This document shows, piece after piece, positions 26,687 to 35,536 of a stretch of DNA of 64,000 bases. The stretch spans positions 4,167,445 to 4,231,444 of the forward strand of contig NZ_KV917375.1 in assembly GCF_002019665.1 (NCBI RefSeq), in the 5' to 3' direction. Source of the stretch: Sutcliffiella halmapala. GTDB taxonomy: Bacteria > Bacillota > Bacilli > Bacillales > Bacillaceae_I. The first letter of the stretch is position 1; each line of letters starts with the position of its first letter. The notes below the pieces were generated by a model. It saw nothing but the letters and a program-made list of their open reading frames with translations. It was not told the DNA's origin and did not search any database. The position numbers were made by a program, and so were the translations under genes.

Positions 26687-26815
26687 CGCTATTCACCCAC
26701 TTCTTCTACGTTACTATTAGTATACCCGATAGTTTCTATATTGTTTATGAACATTTTCTGAACATTCTGAACAAAAATCACATGCTTTATTTCTTCTCCA
26801 GACGATATTTTCCTA

Positions 26816-26844
26816 TTGTTGTTTTTCACATTGAGGATTATAAT
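26816..26844 (+). promoter_or_regulatory. Likely sigma-A promoter of the NCS2 permease gene
   Basis: TATAAT at 26839-26844 is preceded after 17 bases by TTGTTG (26816-26821). The gene start is 60 bp downstream, after a G-rich leader. No purine riboswitch core was recognised. Confidence 0.5.
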
Positions 26845-26903
26845 ACTAGTTTGTGGGTCCGTCGAGGCCGGGTGGGAGAGGGAAACTGAATAAGGTGTTT
26901 TAT

Positions 26904-28199
26904 ATGCTTCAATGGATAAAGTCTACTTTTGATTTACCAGGTCATGAAACGACGTTAAAGCGTGAGTTTATGGCTGGTATGATATCTTTCTTTACCATTG
27001 TGTACATTATTGCTGTCAACGGAACGATTCTTGCAGAAGCAGGCATTCCGATAGAAGCTGGGATTATTGCCACAATTCTTACTTGTGTTGTAGGATGCTG
27101 GTTAATGGGATTTTGGGCTAATGCCCCGATTATCCTTGTTCCTGGTATGGGAATTAACGCGATGTTTACCTATACGTTAGTTCATTCTATGGGGTTAACC
27201 TGGCAAGAAGCGTTGGGCGTCGTGGTAGTATCGGGTGTAATCGTAACGATTATTTCGTTTACGAAGCTATCCCAATTACTACTAGAAGCAATTCCAAACT
27301 CGTTAAAGCATGCGATAACTGTTGGATTAGGTCTATTTTTAACCTTAATTGGGTTAGAGAAAGGTGGCCTTGTGACGAAGGGTGAAAACTCACTTTTAGC
27401 ACTGGGTGACGTATCTAGTCCTTATGTAATAGCAACGATTTTGTCTATTATTCTTACAGTTATTTTATTTATGCGAAATGTGCCAGCAAACTTTTTAATA
27501 AGTATTATTGTTGGTACAGGTATCGCTGCAGCTTTAGGAGTGGTGAGTTTTTCCAATATTGGTGGAAATGCTTTGCCATTGGATAGTTATGCTTCCTTAT
27601 TTGGTGCCGTTTCATTTGCTAAGATTGGAGAGTTTACGTTTTTAGTAGCTGTCTTCTCTTTAACGATGGTCTTGTTGTTTGAGAACATCGGGCTGATAAA
27701 TGGGCATCTAAGTATGATCAAGCGTCCAGAAAAGTTCAAGCGATCCTTCCAAGCAAACGGGATTTCCAATCTCACGAGTGGACTTTTCGGCACTAGTCCC
27801 ACTGTTGCTACAGTGGAAACTGCTGCTGGTATTGCTGCTGGAGGACGAACTGGTGTGACAGCCATTGTAACAGGAAGCTTATTTTTGCTTTCCATCTTTG
27901 CGATTCCTTTCATTAAGATTATTCCTGGAAGTGCGATTGCACCAATCCTCATTATCATCGGGGTATTGATGCTACAAAGTGTTAAACAAATCGACTTTCA
28001 AGACCTATCAGAAGGATTTCCTGCATTCCTTGTAATTGTAATGATCCCATTCTCTTACAGCATAGCAGACGGAATCGCATTCGGATTCATCGCCTACCCG
28101 CTAGTCAAACTAGCACTAGGCAAAGCAAAAGAAGTCTCAGCACCGCTCTACATTATAGCGGCACTATTCTTCCTAACCTTCCTAACCAATGTACATTAA
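26904..28199 (+). CDS. NCS2-family purine permease (PbuG/PbuO type)
   Basis: A 431-residue transporter of the AzgA-like branch with 12 or more membrane spans. Family motifs include ETTLKREFMAGMISFFTIVY, VPGMGINAMFTYT and GTSPTVATVETAAGIAAGGRTG. These proteins import hypoxanthine, guanine or adenine. ATG at 26904 is chosen for the AAGGTG upstream and for the usual N-terminus MLQWIKSTFDL; the track-length frame from 26853 includes leader sequence. A single-gene unit with a terminator 100 bp downstream. Exact purine is not predictable. Confidence 0.9.
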   Translation: MLQWIKSTFDLPGHETTLKREFMAGMISFFTIVYIIAVNGTILAEAGIPIEAGIIATILTCVVGCWLMGFWANAPIILVPGMGINAMFTYTLVHSMGLTWQEALGVVVVSGVIVTIISFTKLSQLLLEAIPNSLKHAITVGLGLFLTLIGLEKGGLVTKGENSLLALGDVSSPYVIATILSIILTVILFMRNVPANFLISIIVGTGIAAALGVVSFSNIGGNALPLDSYASLFGAVSFAKIGEFTFLVAVFSLTMVLLFENIGLINGHLSMIKRPEKFKRSFQANGISNLTSGLFGTSPTVATVETAAGIAAGGRTGVTAIVTGSLFLLSIFAIPFIKIIPGSAIAPILIIIGVLMLQSVKQIDFQDLSEGFPAFLVIVMIPFSYSIADGIAFGFIAYPLVKLALGKAKEVSAPLYIIAALFFLTFLTNVH

Positions 28200-28298
28200 T
28201 GATATTTATTTGAATTAGGGGCCAGTTTGGGGCCAGACCCCAACATAGATTTCCCTCTTCATGACGAATATATACTAGTTTACGAGTTTTCAACTCAA

Positions 28299-28338
28299 AG
28301 CCTCCTTTGCGAATGCAAAGGAGGCTTTCTCTTTCTAT
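28299..28338. terminator. Terminator between the NCS2 and Nudix genes
   Basis: AAAGCCTCCTTTGC and GCAAAGGAGGCTTT form a perfect 14-bp stem with a GAAT loop and a downstream TCTCTTTC tract. It sits between convergent genes and may serve both. Confidence 0.8.
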
Positions 28339-28340
28339 CC

Positions 28341-28787
28341 TTATCGCACAAATGCTTCCCTTTGGTCTGAGAAAGCATCGACTAGCCATCTTGGGTGCAT
28401 AGGAAGTAAGTCGTGTGGTAATCTATTTGGTGCAAAGTATTCTAGTTCTACCATAGCTTTGTTCTTCGTAGCTGTGGAGCCCCCGATAATTTCCGCCTCA
28501 AAGTAAGAGGTCACAAACTGAACTAATCGGCCATCTGGATATTCAAAGGTTTGTGATTCTGGATCAGAGTAAATACCAATAAGTCTTCGAGTTTCCACAC
28601 GCAGACCCGTATCTTGATAAACCTCGCGGACAGCTGCTTGCTCTACTGTTTCACCTGGTCGAACATGACCTGCAGGAATCGTCCAAAGTCCAACATCTGC
28701 TCTTTTTTGTAAGAGAATTCTTTTTTGTTTATCAAAAATGATAACTGCTACCGCAGGATACATATTAACTGTTTTTTGCTGATTCAT
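28341..28787 (-). CDS. Nudix hydrolase with altered Nudix box
   Basis: A 148-residue Nudix-fold protein. The box reads GHVRPGETVEQAAVREVYQD followed by TGL, so the conserved Glu-Glu of REUXEEXGU is Gln-Asp here. Members hydrolyse nucleoside diphosphates linked to other groups, using Mg2+ held by these acids. ATG at 28787 has AGGAG seven bases upstream; the longer frame from 28847 lacks such a site. The region GIYSDPESQTFEYPDGRLVQ is typical of ADP-ribose/NADH-type Nudix proteins. The acid change may alter metal binding or activity. Confidence 0.85.
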   Translation of the reverse strand: MNQQKTVNMYPAVAVIIFDKQKRILLQKRADVGLWTIPAGHVRPGETVEQAAVREVYQDTGLRVETRRLIGIYSDPESQTFEYPDGRLVQFVTSYFEAEIIGGSTATKNKAMVELEYFAPNRLPHDLLPMHPRWLVDAFSDQREAFVR

Positions 28788-28982
28788 AGGAATACTCCTA
28801 ACACTACGTTTTTTCAATAGTCTATCGTGCTCCCTAGAGACTTTCAATGGAAACCCCTAAAAACTAGTCAAAACAGGACTTTCCTCCAACCAAATATCCC
28901 AAAACATCCCATTTAGTAGTTAGATACTACTAAACAGCACGGAATATATTATCTTCTCAGCATTCCTGCTTTCGAACAAATA

Positions 28983-29017
28983 AAAACCAGCGTCACTTAA
29001 ACACGCTGGTTTAATCC
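28983..29017 (-). terminator. Intrinsic terminator after the 104-residue gene
   Basis: The minus strand forms AACCAGCGT / ACGCTGGTT with a nine-base loop and a TTTATTTG tail, overlapping the last codons of the gene. Confidence 0.75.
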
Positions 29018-29311
29018 ATTCATTTTTCTTATATCTTCCTTTGTCGTTTCTGTTCCTAGTTCATAGATAGAGGTATAAATTTCATTTAAAAGAGGTCGTT
29101 GGTCATTGCGTACCTCTCTTCCAAATTTATCTTGAAAAGGGACGTGAGGTTCAGGAGAATACTCCGTATCATCTAGTTCATCAAACAGCCCTTCTAACTC
29201 TGTAATTTCTTCTTCGGTAGCTTCTACCTCGAAATATCTTACTTGTTCATCAAATGGTTCACGGTGAATTTTCCCTGTTTCCAATGTGACGTAATACAAG
29301 CGTTTTTCCAT
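28997..29311 (-). CDS. Hypothetical acidic protein (104 residues)
   Basis: A soluble acidic protein starting MEKRLYYVTLETGKIHREPF, with a central acid-rich helix (ATEEEITELEGLFDELDDTE) and a C-terminal YELGTETTKEDIRKM. I recognise only a pattern shared by small uncharacterised Bacillus proteins that begin with a YYITxETGxI strand. No catalytic motif is visible. RBS GGGGGCG precedes the ATG. A 34-residue gene starts just upstream on the same strand, with a 15-bp gap, so they probably form an operon. Confidence 0.75.
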   Translation of the reverse strand: MEKRLYYVTLETGKIHREPFDEQVRYFEVEATEEEITELEGLFDELDDTEYSPEPHVPFQDKFGREVRNDQRPLLNEIYTSIYELGTETTKEDIRKMNGLNQRV

Positions 29312-29326
29312 CTATAGCGCCCCCTT

Positions 29327-29431
29327 CTACTCTGTCTTAGGTACTTTTTTTCTTTCTTTAAAATGTTTATATCCTTCTCTTATTAAAATTGGCAATACTG
29401 CTATAAATACTCTCCTAAATAACTTACTCAC
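29327..29431 (-). CDS. Very small amphipathic protein (34 residues)
   Basis: Minus-strand frame with GTG start and a textbook RBS (GAGGAGGCG) seven bases upstream. The product begins MSKLFRRVFIAVLPILIREG and ends in a basic tail YKHFKERKKVPKTE. It has one short hydrophobic segment flanked by Arg and Lys, which would suit membrane association. It precedes the 104-residue acidic protein gene by 15 bp. Function and family are unknown. Confidence 0.6.
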   Translation of the reverse strand: MSKLFRRVFIAVLPILIREGYKHFKERKKVPKTE

Positions 29432-29621
29432 GCTATCGCCTCCTCATATTCTTACTATCTATGTACCCTCACTACACAGAAATAAAACAAAGGCTCCCCT
29501 AAATATTGGGCTACAACATTGAACACCCTGTAGATTTCCGTTGCAGGTGTTCGCTTTCCACTTCAATCTACACAGTATCATTTTTAGTAAGGAGCTTTAG
29601 CATGGTCTAATGGTCTAGTTA

Positions 29622-29665
29622 TAAAAAAACGCACATAACCAATGACGGGTTGTGTGCGCATTTTA
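29622..29665 (-). terminator. Intrinsic terminator of the anchored coiled-coil gene
   Basis: On the minus strand GCGCACACAACC pairs with GGTTATGTGCG and is followed by seven T residues, directly after the stop. Confidence 0.85.
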
Positions 29666-30229
29666 ATAGGATTTATAAAAGAAACGGATGTTTCCGTCTT
29701 CTAATACTTCATAGTTTAAGCCTGCTTCATCAAGAGCAGCTAGTAAACTGGTATTTTCTTTCTCAAGCAATTTTTCTATTTCTGCAAACTTCGTTTCTGC
29801 TATTTTTCTAGAACGTTCTCCTAGAAAATAGGTGTAGACAACAGCGTATCTTTCCACAATTATGGCTTTTACTATTTCGTGATGTGCACTAAATTCTTTT
29901 GGTGCATTCAATGCTTCTCCATCAGAAATTAATTGACGTAATGTTACGAGCTCTTCTTCGATTGCGATAGTGTTATTTTCCCCACTTGCATACATGGATA
30001 ATGGTTCTGTAAGTTGTTCTGCTTCTTTTAAAAGCTCGTCAGCACTAGCGATATATGTACTGATTTTTTCCTCTTGTCTTACTGAAAATCCATCTGAAAA
30101 GACAAAAAAAGTTAAGACCGCAATGATAAGAGCGCAAGCAATTAAAAAATAAGTAATCATTTTATCTATGGAAAACGATTCTTCTTGCTCGATTAATAGC
30201 TCTTCCTCTTTTTTTGTTTTGGAAGACAT
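29663..30229 (-). CDS. Membrane-anchored helical protein of unknown function
   Basis: A 188-residue protein with an acidic cytoplasmic N-terminus (KKEEELLIEQEES), one membrane span near residues 24-46 (MITYFLIACALIIAVLTFFV) and an external helical domain with regular heptads (SADELLKEAEQL, EIEKLLEKENTSLLAALDEA). ATG at 30229 is chosen because AAGGGG lies about ten bases upstream; a GTG six bases earlier is closer to it. I do not recognise the family. It is alone between its promoter region and a strong terminator. Confidence 0.75.
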   Translation of the reverse strand: MSSKTKKEEELLIEQEESFSIDKMITYFLIACALIIAVLTFFVFSDGFSVRQEEKISTYIASADELLKEAEQLTEPLSMYASGENNTIAIEEELVTLRQLISDGEALNAPKEFSAHHEIVKAIIVERYAVVYTYFLGERSRKIAETKFAEIEKLLEKENTSLLAALDEAGLNYEVLEDGNIRFFYKSY

Positions 30230-30235
30230 AGGCAC

Positions 30236-30613
30236 GTTTCCCCTTAGTATTATTAATAGTTTCTAGTAGCAAATTTTTACGAAATGGCTTTCCTAAAATA
30301 TATCATGAAATTACTTAATTTCCCACCTTCATCTTTTAAAATTAAAGAATTTTTGTAGATTACCATTTTATTCTAGTGATTTCACCCCCACAAAACGACA
30401 TATTTCTTAGAACGTATATAAGAGACCTAAACTAAAGGTCGTTTTCGCGTAGATTGTTGCTTTCCGTATATTATCTAAAAATCCGTATTTTTGCTAAATA
30501 AATAAATGGTTGAAGTAGACAAGAAAAAATCCGAAAACTGATTTTTTCTAGCGTAAAAGCAACAAGGTTTTAAGAAAAGATCCAAACTAAAAGAATGATT
30601 GGGTGAGTTAACT
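30236..30613. other. Divergent intergenic region upstream of mreBH
   Basis: No open frame with a ribosome site. It must hold promoters for mreBH (plus) and the anchored-protein gene (minus). ACCCCC at 30384-30389 recalls the sigma-I -35 element, since mreBH is sigma-I dependent in B. subtilis, but no CGAA element lies at the right distance. Confidence 0.45.
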
Positions 30614-31621
30614 ATGTTTTCAACAACTGAAATTGGAATTGACTTAGGTACAGCGAATACGCTGGTATACAGTAAAACAAAAGGGATTGTGTTTAATGAA
30701 CCGTCCGTTGTAGCGATTGATTTAGAAACAAAAGCTGTACTTGCTGTAGGAACAGAAGCAAAAAATATGATTGGTAAAACTCCAGGTAGAATCGTTGCTG
30801 TTCGACCTTTAAAAGATGGCGTTATTGCAGATTTCGACATTACAACTAGCATGTTAAAACAGATTATGAAGCAAGCAGGAAAGGCAATGGGCTTTTCAAT
30901 CCGCAAACCAAGTGTAGTCGTTTGTACTCCTTCTGGTTCAACATCGGTTGAACGTAGAGCGATTCAAGATGCTGTGAAAAATTGTGGAGCAAAACAGGTG
31001 CATTTAATCGAAGAACCAGTAGCAGCTGCAATTGGAGCAGATCTTCCTGTAGGAGAGCCTGTAGCGAATGTGGTCGTGGATATTGGTGGAGGAACAACAG
31101 AGGTTGCTATTATTTCTTATGGTGGCGTTGTTTCCTGTAATTCAATCCGAGTTGGTGGAGACCAATTGGACGAAGATATTATCCACTATGTACGTAAAAA
31201 TTATAACCTCCTTATCGGGGAACGTACCGCGGAACAAATCAAAATAGAGATTGGTTATGCATTAGTAGATCATACGGATTTAACAATGGAAATTCGTGGT
31301 AGAGACCTTGTATCTGGCCTACCAAAAACAATTGAATTGCACTCTTCAGAAATTCAAAAATCCATTAAAGAATCTCTCTTACACATACTAGAAGCAATCC
31401 GAGCAACACTAGAAGATTGCCCACCAGAGTTAAGTGGGGACATTGTAGATAGAGGGGTTGTTCTTACAGGCGGTGGAGCCTTATTGAACGGAATGCAGGA
31501 ATGGTTAAGCAACGAAATCGTTGTACCAGTTTATCTTGCTCCAAACCCACTAGAATCCGTAGCAATCGGTACTGGAAAATCCTTATCAGTAATTCACAAA
31601 TTGCAAAAAGCTGCTTTGTAA
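30614..31621 (+). CDS. mreBH: MreB-family actin MreBH
   Basis: Bacterial actin of 335 residues that organises lateral cell-wall synthesis under the membrane; MreBH directs the hydrolase LytE in B. subtilis. ATP-binding motifs are [41 protein letters not shown] and [11 protein letters not shown]. Length equals B. subtilis MreBH exactly, and many positions read the same, for example [10 protein letters not shown]-type and [19 protein letters not shown] at 30614 matches that N-terminus ([14 protein letters not shown]). It stands alone, away from the mreBCD cluster, as expected for mreBH. Confidence 0.92.
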   Translation: MFSTTEIGIDLGTANTLVYSKTKGIVFNEPSVVAIDLETKAVLAVGTEAKNMIGKTPGRIVAVRPLKDGVIADFDITTSMLKQIMKQAGKAMGFSIRKPSVVVCTPSGSTSVERRAIQDAVKNCGAKQVHLIEEPVAAAIGADLPVGEPVANVVVDIGGGTTEVAIISYGGVVSCNSIRVGGDQLDEDIIHYVRKNYNLLIGERTAEQIKIEIGYALVDHTDLTMEIRGRDLVSGLPKTIELHSSEIQKSIKESLLHILEAIRATLEDCPPELSGDIVDRGVVLTGGGALLNGMQEWLSNEIVVPVYLAPNPLESVAIGTGKSLSVIHKLQKAAL

Positions 31622-31664
31622 AAAGTGGAAAGTGCTCCTTTATTTTAGAAAATGAAGGAGCGTT

Positions 31665-31712
31665 AATGAACAAGAGGTTTGTCTTCCACACCTCTTGTTC
31701 ATTATTATATTT
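31665..31712 (+). terminator. Terminator between mreBH and the convergent PP2C gene
   Basis: AATGAACAAGAGG and CCTCTTGTTCATT form a perfect 13-bp stem, followed by ATTATATTTT. Confidence 0.75.
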
Positions 31713-32521
31713 TAAAGGTCGCTTGGCTTACTCGCTTCTTTTTCTATATTTACCTTCCAAGAAATCATAGTAGTGCTATCTCTTACGTTGTTTTCTTGTA
31801 TTTTTTCCAATAATGACATCATCGCTTTATCATCTTGGGAATTTGAAAATATTTTAGCAATATCTTGTGGATTAGAAAACGGTTCGTTAGGACATTCAAT
31901 TAACCCATCAGTTGTAAGAAGAAGATGATTAATACCTTTTCTTAACTCCTTCCTTCCACTACTATAACAAGGGACTGATTGGTCGAACGTATTGACTTGG
32001 CCTATCCATTCGAAAAAATGTCTTTGATTTAGTTGGTACTGCCCAAGTGCAGCAAGTTCTTCATGAAATAAATATAAAATACAATCTCCTACTGAAAACC
32101 ACCATACATACTTATCTTTTCTAGCAACTATTAAACAAGCTGTTTCTCCCTTAATTTTACGACAAGCAGTAAGGAACTCTTCATCCTGAAATATATCCAA
32201 TACCATTTCTTCCAATTCTCCAAAAACTTGAGTTATTGGTTGAGCAAAAAGATAAATGACTTCAGTTTTTTTCTTAATAAATTCTTCTAATACTATTTCA
32301 GCACTCTCTGCAGTATTATGTGCATCCAAAATAATAGCAAACTCCCAGTCTTCTTTCTCATCAAACCATATTAAACAGCCATCTTCGTTTTTGTACTGCC
32401 CTGCACTGGAATTGCCTCCGTAACGACCGACTACCATATGATTGAATCGATTGATAATAGGTCTATCAACGAAACTTTCTTGGCTACCAACCCAACTAAA
32501 CTCTCTATTAGATTTATCCAT
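31712..32521 (-). CDS. PP2C-like protein phosphatase, divergent active site
   Basis: A 269-residue soluble protein with the order of PP2C motifs: NEDG (about residue 46), a metal motif reading ILDAHN where the family has DGHG, GETACL, WFSVGDC and LLLTTDG. The metal-binding aspartates of DAH and TTDG remain, but the glycine pair is gone. It could be a serine/threonine phosphatase or a weakly active relative. It lies one base after the HIT gene stop with no clear ribosome site of its own, so translation is probably coupled. A direct regulatory role is unknown. Confidence 0.78.
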   Translation of the reverse strand: MDKSNREFSWVGSQESFVDRPIINRFNHMVVGRYGGNSSAGQYKNEDGCLIWFDEKEDWEFAIILDAHNTAESAEIVLEEFIKKKTEVIYLFAQPITQVFGELEEMVLDIFQDEEFLTACRKIKGETACLIVARKDKYVWWFSVGDCILYLFHEELAALGQYQLNQRHFFEWIGQVNTFDQSVPCYSSGRKELRKGINHLLLTTDGLIECPNEPFSNPQDIAKIFSNSQDDKAMMSLLEKIQENNVRDSTTMISWKVNIEKEASKPSDL

Positions 32522-32522
32522 A

Positions 32523-32966
32523 TTAATTATTCTCTAGATAAGATTTTATTCGCATACAAAGATTCACTACGTCATTATCATCACCAAAAGGAGCATCTTC
32601 CCAATCATATACAGCCATTGGTCCCCAATAATTTTTTGGTGTGTTAGGGTATCGAGGCACTATATGCATATGAAGGTGAGGAACAGCATTTCCAGCAACG
32701 AGTGAATAAATGTGTTCCGCATTTTCCGTTTCTAATAACGCTTTACTAACCCTCGCCATCATCATACCAAACACTTTTGCTTCCTCCATCGACATGTCTC
32801 CCAGTGTGGGGGCATGTCTCTTCAAATCAATCATAATATGACCTAAATAGTTGGGTTCACCATTTTTATCAATATGGCCAATATAGACATATTCATCTTC
32901 ATAGATCGTTACTCCTGACGTTTGGATCGTGCCAGCATGTTTATTACATATAAAGCAATCTTCCAT
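32523..32966 (-). CDS. HIT-family nucleotide hydrolase
   Basis: A 147-residue histidine-triad protein. The active site PHLHMHIVPR shows the HxHxH triad near residue 98-102. An N-terminal zinc pair CFICNKH is present, and PNYLGHIMIDLKRHAPTLGD fits the HIT fold. Members hydrolyse or transfer nucleotide phosphoramidates or dinucleotides. RBS GGGGGATAG precedes the ATG. It is followed directly by a PP2C-like gene, forming a two-gene operon of uncertain purpose. Confidence 0.88.
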   Translation of the reverse strand: MEDCFICNKHAGTIQTSGVTIYEDEYVYIGHIDKNGEPNYLGHIMIDLKRHAPTLGDMSMEEAKVFGMMMARVSKALLETENAEHIYSLVAGNAVPHLHMHIVPRYPNTPKNYWGPMAVYDWEDAPFGDDNDVVNLCMRIKSYLENN

Positions 32967-33059
32967 TGTAATCTATCCCCCTTTTTAAATATTTCTAAAA
33001 TTATAATATAATACCACACCCATTGGTATATATTTCTATTATTTAAAGGAAACAACCCC

Positions 33060-33117
33060 ATAAAAAATATGCCTCCTCATTTGTAAAAATAAATTTACTA
33101 ATGAAAAGACATATTAT
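33060..33117 (-). terminator. Possible terminator of yeeI
   Basis: On the minus strand an interrupted stem (AATATG..AATG..GTAAA with its complement) ends in CATATTTTTTA. It lies about 50 bp beyond the yeeI stop. Confidence 0.4.
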
Positions 33118-33168
33118 GATAATTAGCGCGCAGTCGCTATGAAATTACTACTACCGCAACGCTGAATT

Positions 33169-33888
33169 TTACTCCCCTAAATCAACATTGTGGTAGACTC
33201 GTTGAACATCCTCTAAATCTTCCAAAGCATCAATTAGCTTTTCGAATTGGGTTTGAGCATCCTCTGGTAGCTCTACTTCGTTCTGCGCAAGCATCGTTAA
33301 CTCTGCTACAGAAAACTCTGTAATGCCAGCATCCTTTAAAGCAGCTTGTACAGCATGGAATTGGTCGGGCTCGGCATAAATAATGACAACCTCGTCCTCT
33401 TCAAAAATATCACGAGCATCAAGGTCCGCTTCCATTAATATTTCTAGTACTTCGTCTTCTGTTTTACCTTCTAAACCAAAAACAGCTGTTGCATCAAACA
33501 TGTAAGCAACAGAACCACTTACTCCCATGTTTCCGCCATTTTTCCCGAATGCCGCACGTACTTCTGATGCAGTACGATTAACGTTATTCGTTAATGCATC
33601 GACAATAATCATCGAGCCATTTGGTCCAAAGCCTTCGTAACGAAGTTCGTCATAACTTTCTTCTCCGCCGCCTTTAGCTTTATCAATCGCACGATCAATA
33701 ATATTCTTCGGCACATTATATGTTTTCGCACGCTCCAGTACAAATTTCAAGGCCATGTTTGATTCTGGATCTGGTTCCCCAGACTTTGCTGCTACATAAA
33801 TTTCTAGCGCAAACTTGGAGTATACACGACTTGTATTAGTATCTTTTGCTGCTTTCTTTTCTTTAATGTTGTTCCACTTACGACCCAT
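33169..33888 (-). CDS. yeeI: YebC/PmpR-family translational/transcriptional regulator YeeI
   Basis: A 239-residue YebC-family protein, the same length as B. subtilis YeeI. It opens [20 protein letters not shown] and contains [25 protein letters not shown] and QVAYMFD-type ([13 protein letters not shown]) motifs and ends VYHNVDLGE. YebC proteins were described as DNA-binding regulators and more recently as factors that help ribosomes pass proline stretches. ATG at 33888 matches the family start. The longer frame from 33981 is spurious. Confidence 0.93.
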   Translation of the reverse strand: MGRKWNNIKEKKAAKDTNTSRVYSKFALEIYVAAKSGEPDPESNMALKFVLERAKTYNVPKNIIDRAIDKAKGGGEESYDELRYEGFGPNGSMIIVDALTNNVNRTASEVRAAFGKNGGNMGVSGSVAYMFDATAVFGLEGKTEDEVLEILMEADLDARDIFEEDEVVIIYAEPDQFHAVQAALKDAGITEFSVAELTMLAQNEVELPEDAQTQFEKLIDALEDLEDVQRVYHNVDLGE

Positions 33889-34050
33889 ATATTCCACTCT
33901 CTTTCCGACTTTAAATCTACACAAGATAGGATCTTGTAAACGAATAATAAATGCGAGTATTACATATTTAACTGTTACCATTATACATCAATTCTATAGC
34001 TTGATACGAGTAGGAATCACATGAATATCATTAAATTCTGTTGTGCACTT

Positions 34051-35142
34051 CTAATACAACCTATCCTGGTAAAAATAATTAGGAGTGTTTATTTTATCTT
34101 CATAGGAATGATGAAAGATATGCGTTGCTGCTGGGGATATTGGTGGAATAAGCCATGCCCATTCACCAGTCACATGTCTGCAGCTCTCTCCTTCTCTTTC
34201 TTCAAAGTGCTTAAATTGCATTGCTGCAGTATGGTGGTCGACAATACTAACACCTAATTCTTTAAAAGAGTGCAAAACGGCAATATTTAATTCAATAAGG
34301 GCCTTGTCCTTCCAAAGTGTTGCATTCGTACTTGTATCAAGCCCCATGATAGAAGCCACTTTGGGAAGCATGTTATATCTTTCTTGATCTGCAAAATTAC
34401 GGGCACCTATTTCCGTTTCCATATACCAGCCATTAAAAGGAGCTGCAGTGTACTGAATACCGCCAATTTCTAATCGCATATCAGATATTAATGGTGTCGA
34501 ATACCATTTTAACTGTAAGTCATTGAACAGACTTAATTCCGGGTGCTTTAATGGGACTTCCAGTACAATTTCTTGCGGAATGGAATACCACTTTGGATTT
34601 GCTCCATCGACCTGAACAACTAAGGGAAGGATGTCAAAATGGGTCTGCTCTCCCTCCCAGCCAAGTTCTTTACATACTTTTGTAAAAGCAACGGATGCTG
34701 GGTCACCAATTATTCCATGCTCCGTCTCATAGCCAGCATACCGAATCAACTGGTGGTTCCAAATACGTATTTGTTTATTCGCTTCTTTCTCAGAGCGAAA
34801 AATCGTAATCGTAGGTTTGATTTTCCCACGATTAGTCGCAAATTCTATATGATGCAGAAGTGCTTTGGCAATATCATCCTCTCGCATTAAATGCCTTTTA
34901 TCTATCACCTGTAGCGCATTCCAAAATAATCTGCCAATACAGCGGTTGCTATTCCGCCAGGCCATCTTTGCTCCATGTTCTAATTCTTCATATGTATGCT
35001 CGTATGTGCCAACTTGCACAATAGCTTCTTTAATTTCTTGCAACCTAATCGATAATTCTTCCTCTGATTTATTCAATTCCATATAGCAAAGACGAATAAA
35101 TTCCTCTGCTTTCAACAAGAGATTTTCCTGATTCTCTAACAA
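34051..35142 (-). CDS. nos: Bacterial nitric oxide synthase oxygenase
   Basis: Haem enzyme that makes nitric oxide from L-arginine, protecting Bacillus against oxidative stress and some antibiotics. The proximal haem cysteine is in [13 protein letters not shown], and the substrate region includes [15 protein letters not shown] and the C-terminal [18 protein letters not shown]. As in other Bacilli there is no reductase domain; generic flavodoxins supply electrons. I choose TTG at 35142, six bases after GAGGTG, giving 363 residues as in B. subtilis; GTG at 35151 is less well placed. Two large palindromes lie upstream. Confidence 0.93.
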   Translation of the reverse strand: MLENQENLLLKAEEFIRLCYMELNKSEEELSIRLQEIKEAIVQVGTYEHTYEELEHGAKMAWRNSNRCIGRLFWNALQVIDKRHLMREDDIAKALLHHIEFATNRGKIKPTITIFRSEKEANKQIRIWNHQLIRYAGYETEHGIIGDPASVAFTKVCKELGWEGEQTHFDILPLVVQVDGANPKWYSIPQEIVLEVPLKHPELSLFNDLQLKWYSTPLISDMRLEIGGIQYTAAPFNGWYMETEIGARNFADQERYNMLPKVASIMGLDTSTNATLWKDKALIELNIAVLHSFKELGVSIVDHHTAAMQFKHFEEREGESCRHVTGEWAWLIPPISPAATHIFHHSYEDKINTPNYFYQDRLY

Positions 35143-35323
35143 ATTGCCCACCTCAACTAATATTCCTTACTTCTATTGTATACTGTTTTGTTTTGTAAAA
35201 GAAACTTTTGAGGTGTGGAAAGATTTTCTCATTCACAATTATATTTTCGCACGATACTTTTTTAAAAAGTTAATTTCCAACAAAGCTCTATAATCCTTGT
35301 TATTATTAGATTTCGTTTTCCTC

Positions 35324-35343
35324 TTAAACAAACGTTTGTTTAA
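35324..35343. promoter_or_regulatory. Operator-like palindrome 1 upstream of nos
   Basis: TTAAACAAACGTTTGTTTAA is a perfect 20-bp palindrome. The AAACAAACGTTTGTTT core is typical of TetR-family operators in Bacilli. No tetR gene is in the window. Confidence 0.6.
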
Positions 35344-35494
35344 AAAAACCTTTTCTACAATAGGTTTACCGTTGTTTTTGGCTAATTTCCATTATCTTTT
35401 CCAGTTATCCAACATTTTTCTACCATACCTTTTAAAAAAGTTAATTTTCCACCACCCCCTTCTATCCCTGATTTAATAGGATTTCGATTCTCCC

Positions 35495-35514
35495 TTAATC
35501 AAACGTTTGTTTAA
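35495..35514. promoter_or_regulatory. Operator-like palindrome 2 upstream of nos
   Basis: TTAATCAAACGTTTGTTTAA differs from palindrome 1 by a single base and sits 171 bp further upstream of nos, immediately after the end of the flippase-like gene. Confidence 0.6.
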
Positions 35515-35536
35515 AAAAACCTTTCCTACAAAAACT

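Larger units (their letters stand above)
35152..35536. promoter_or_regulatory. Intergenic region upstream of nos with a duplicated segment
   Basis: Two related segments of roughly 100 bp each lie about 171 bp apart in the same orientation. Each holds AAAAAGTTAATTTYCMAC, an ATTTCG motif, a large palindrome and AAAAAACCTTTYCTACAA. No open frame is present. This is the control region of nos (minus strand). Confidence 0.7.

Noticed and set aside
26816-26903. Purine riboswitch upstream of the NCS2 permease
   Set aside because: The leader is short and lacks the conserved purine-aptamer junction; only a G-rich stretch is seen.
30384-30389. ACCCCC as a sigma-I -35 element for mreBH
   Set aside because: The heat-linked sigma-I promoter also needs a CGAA-type -10 element at fixed spacing, and none is present downstream at that distance.
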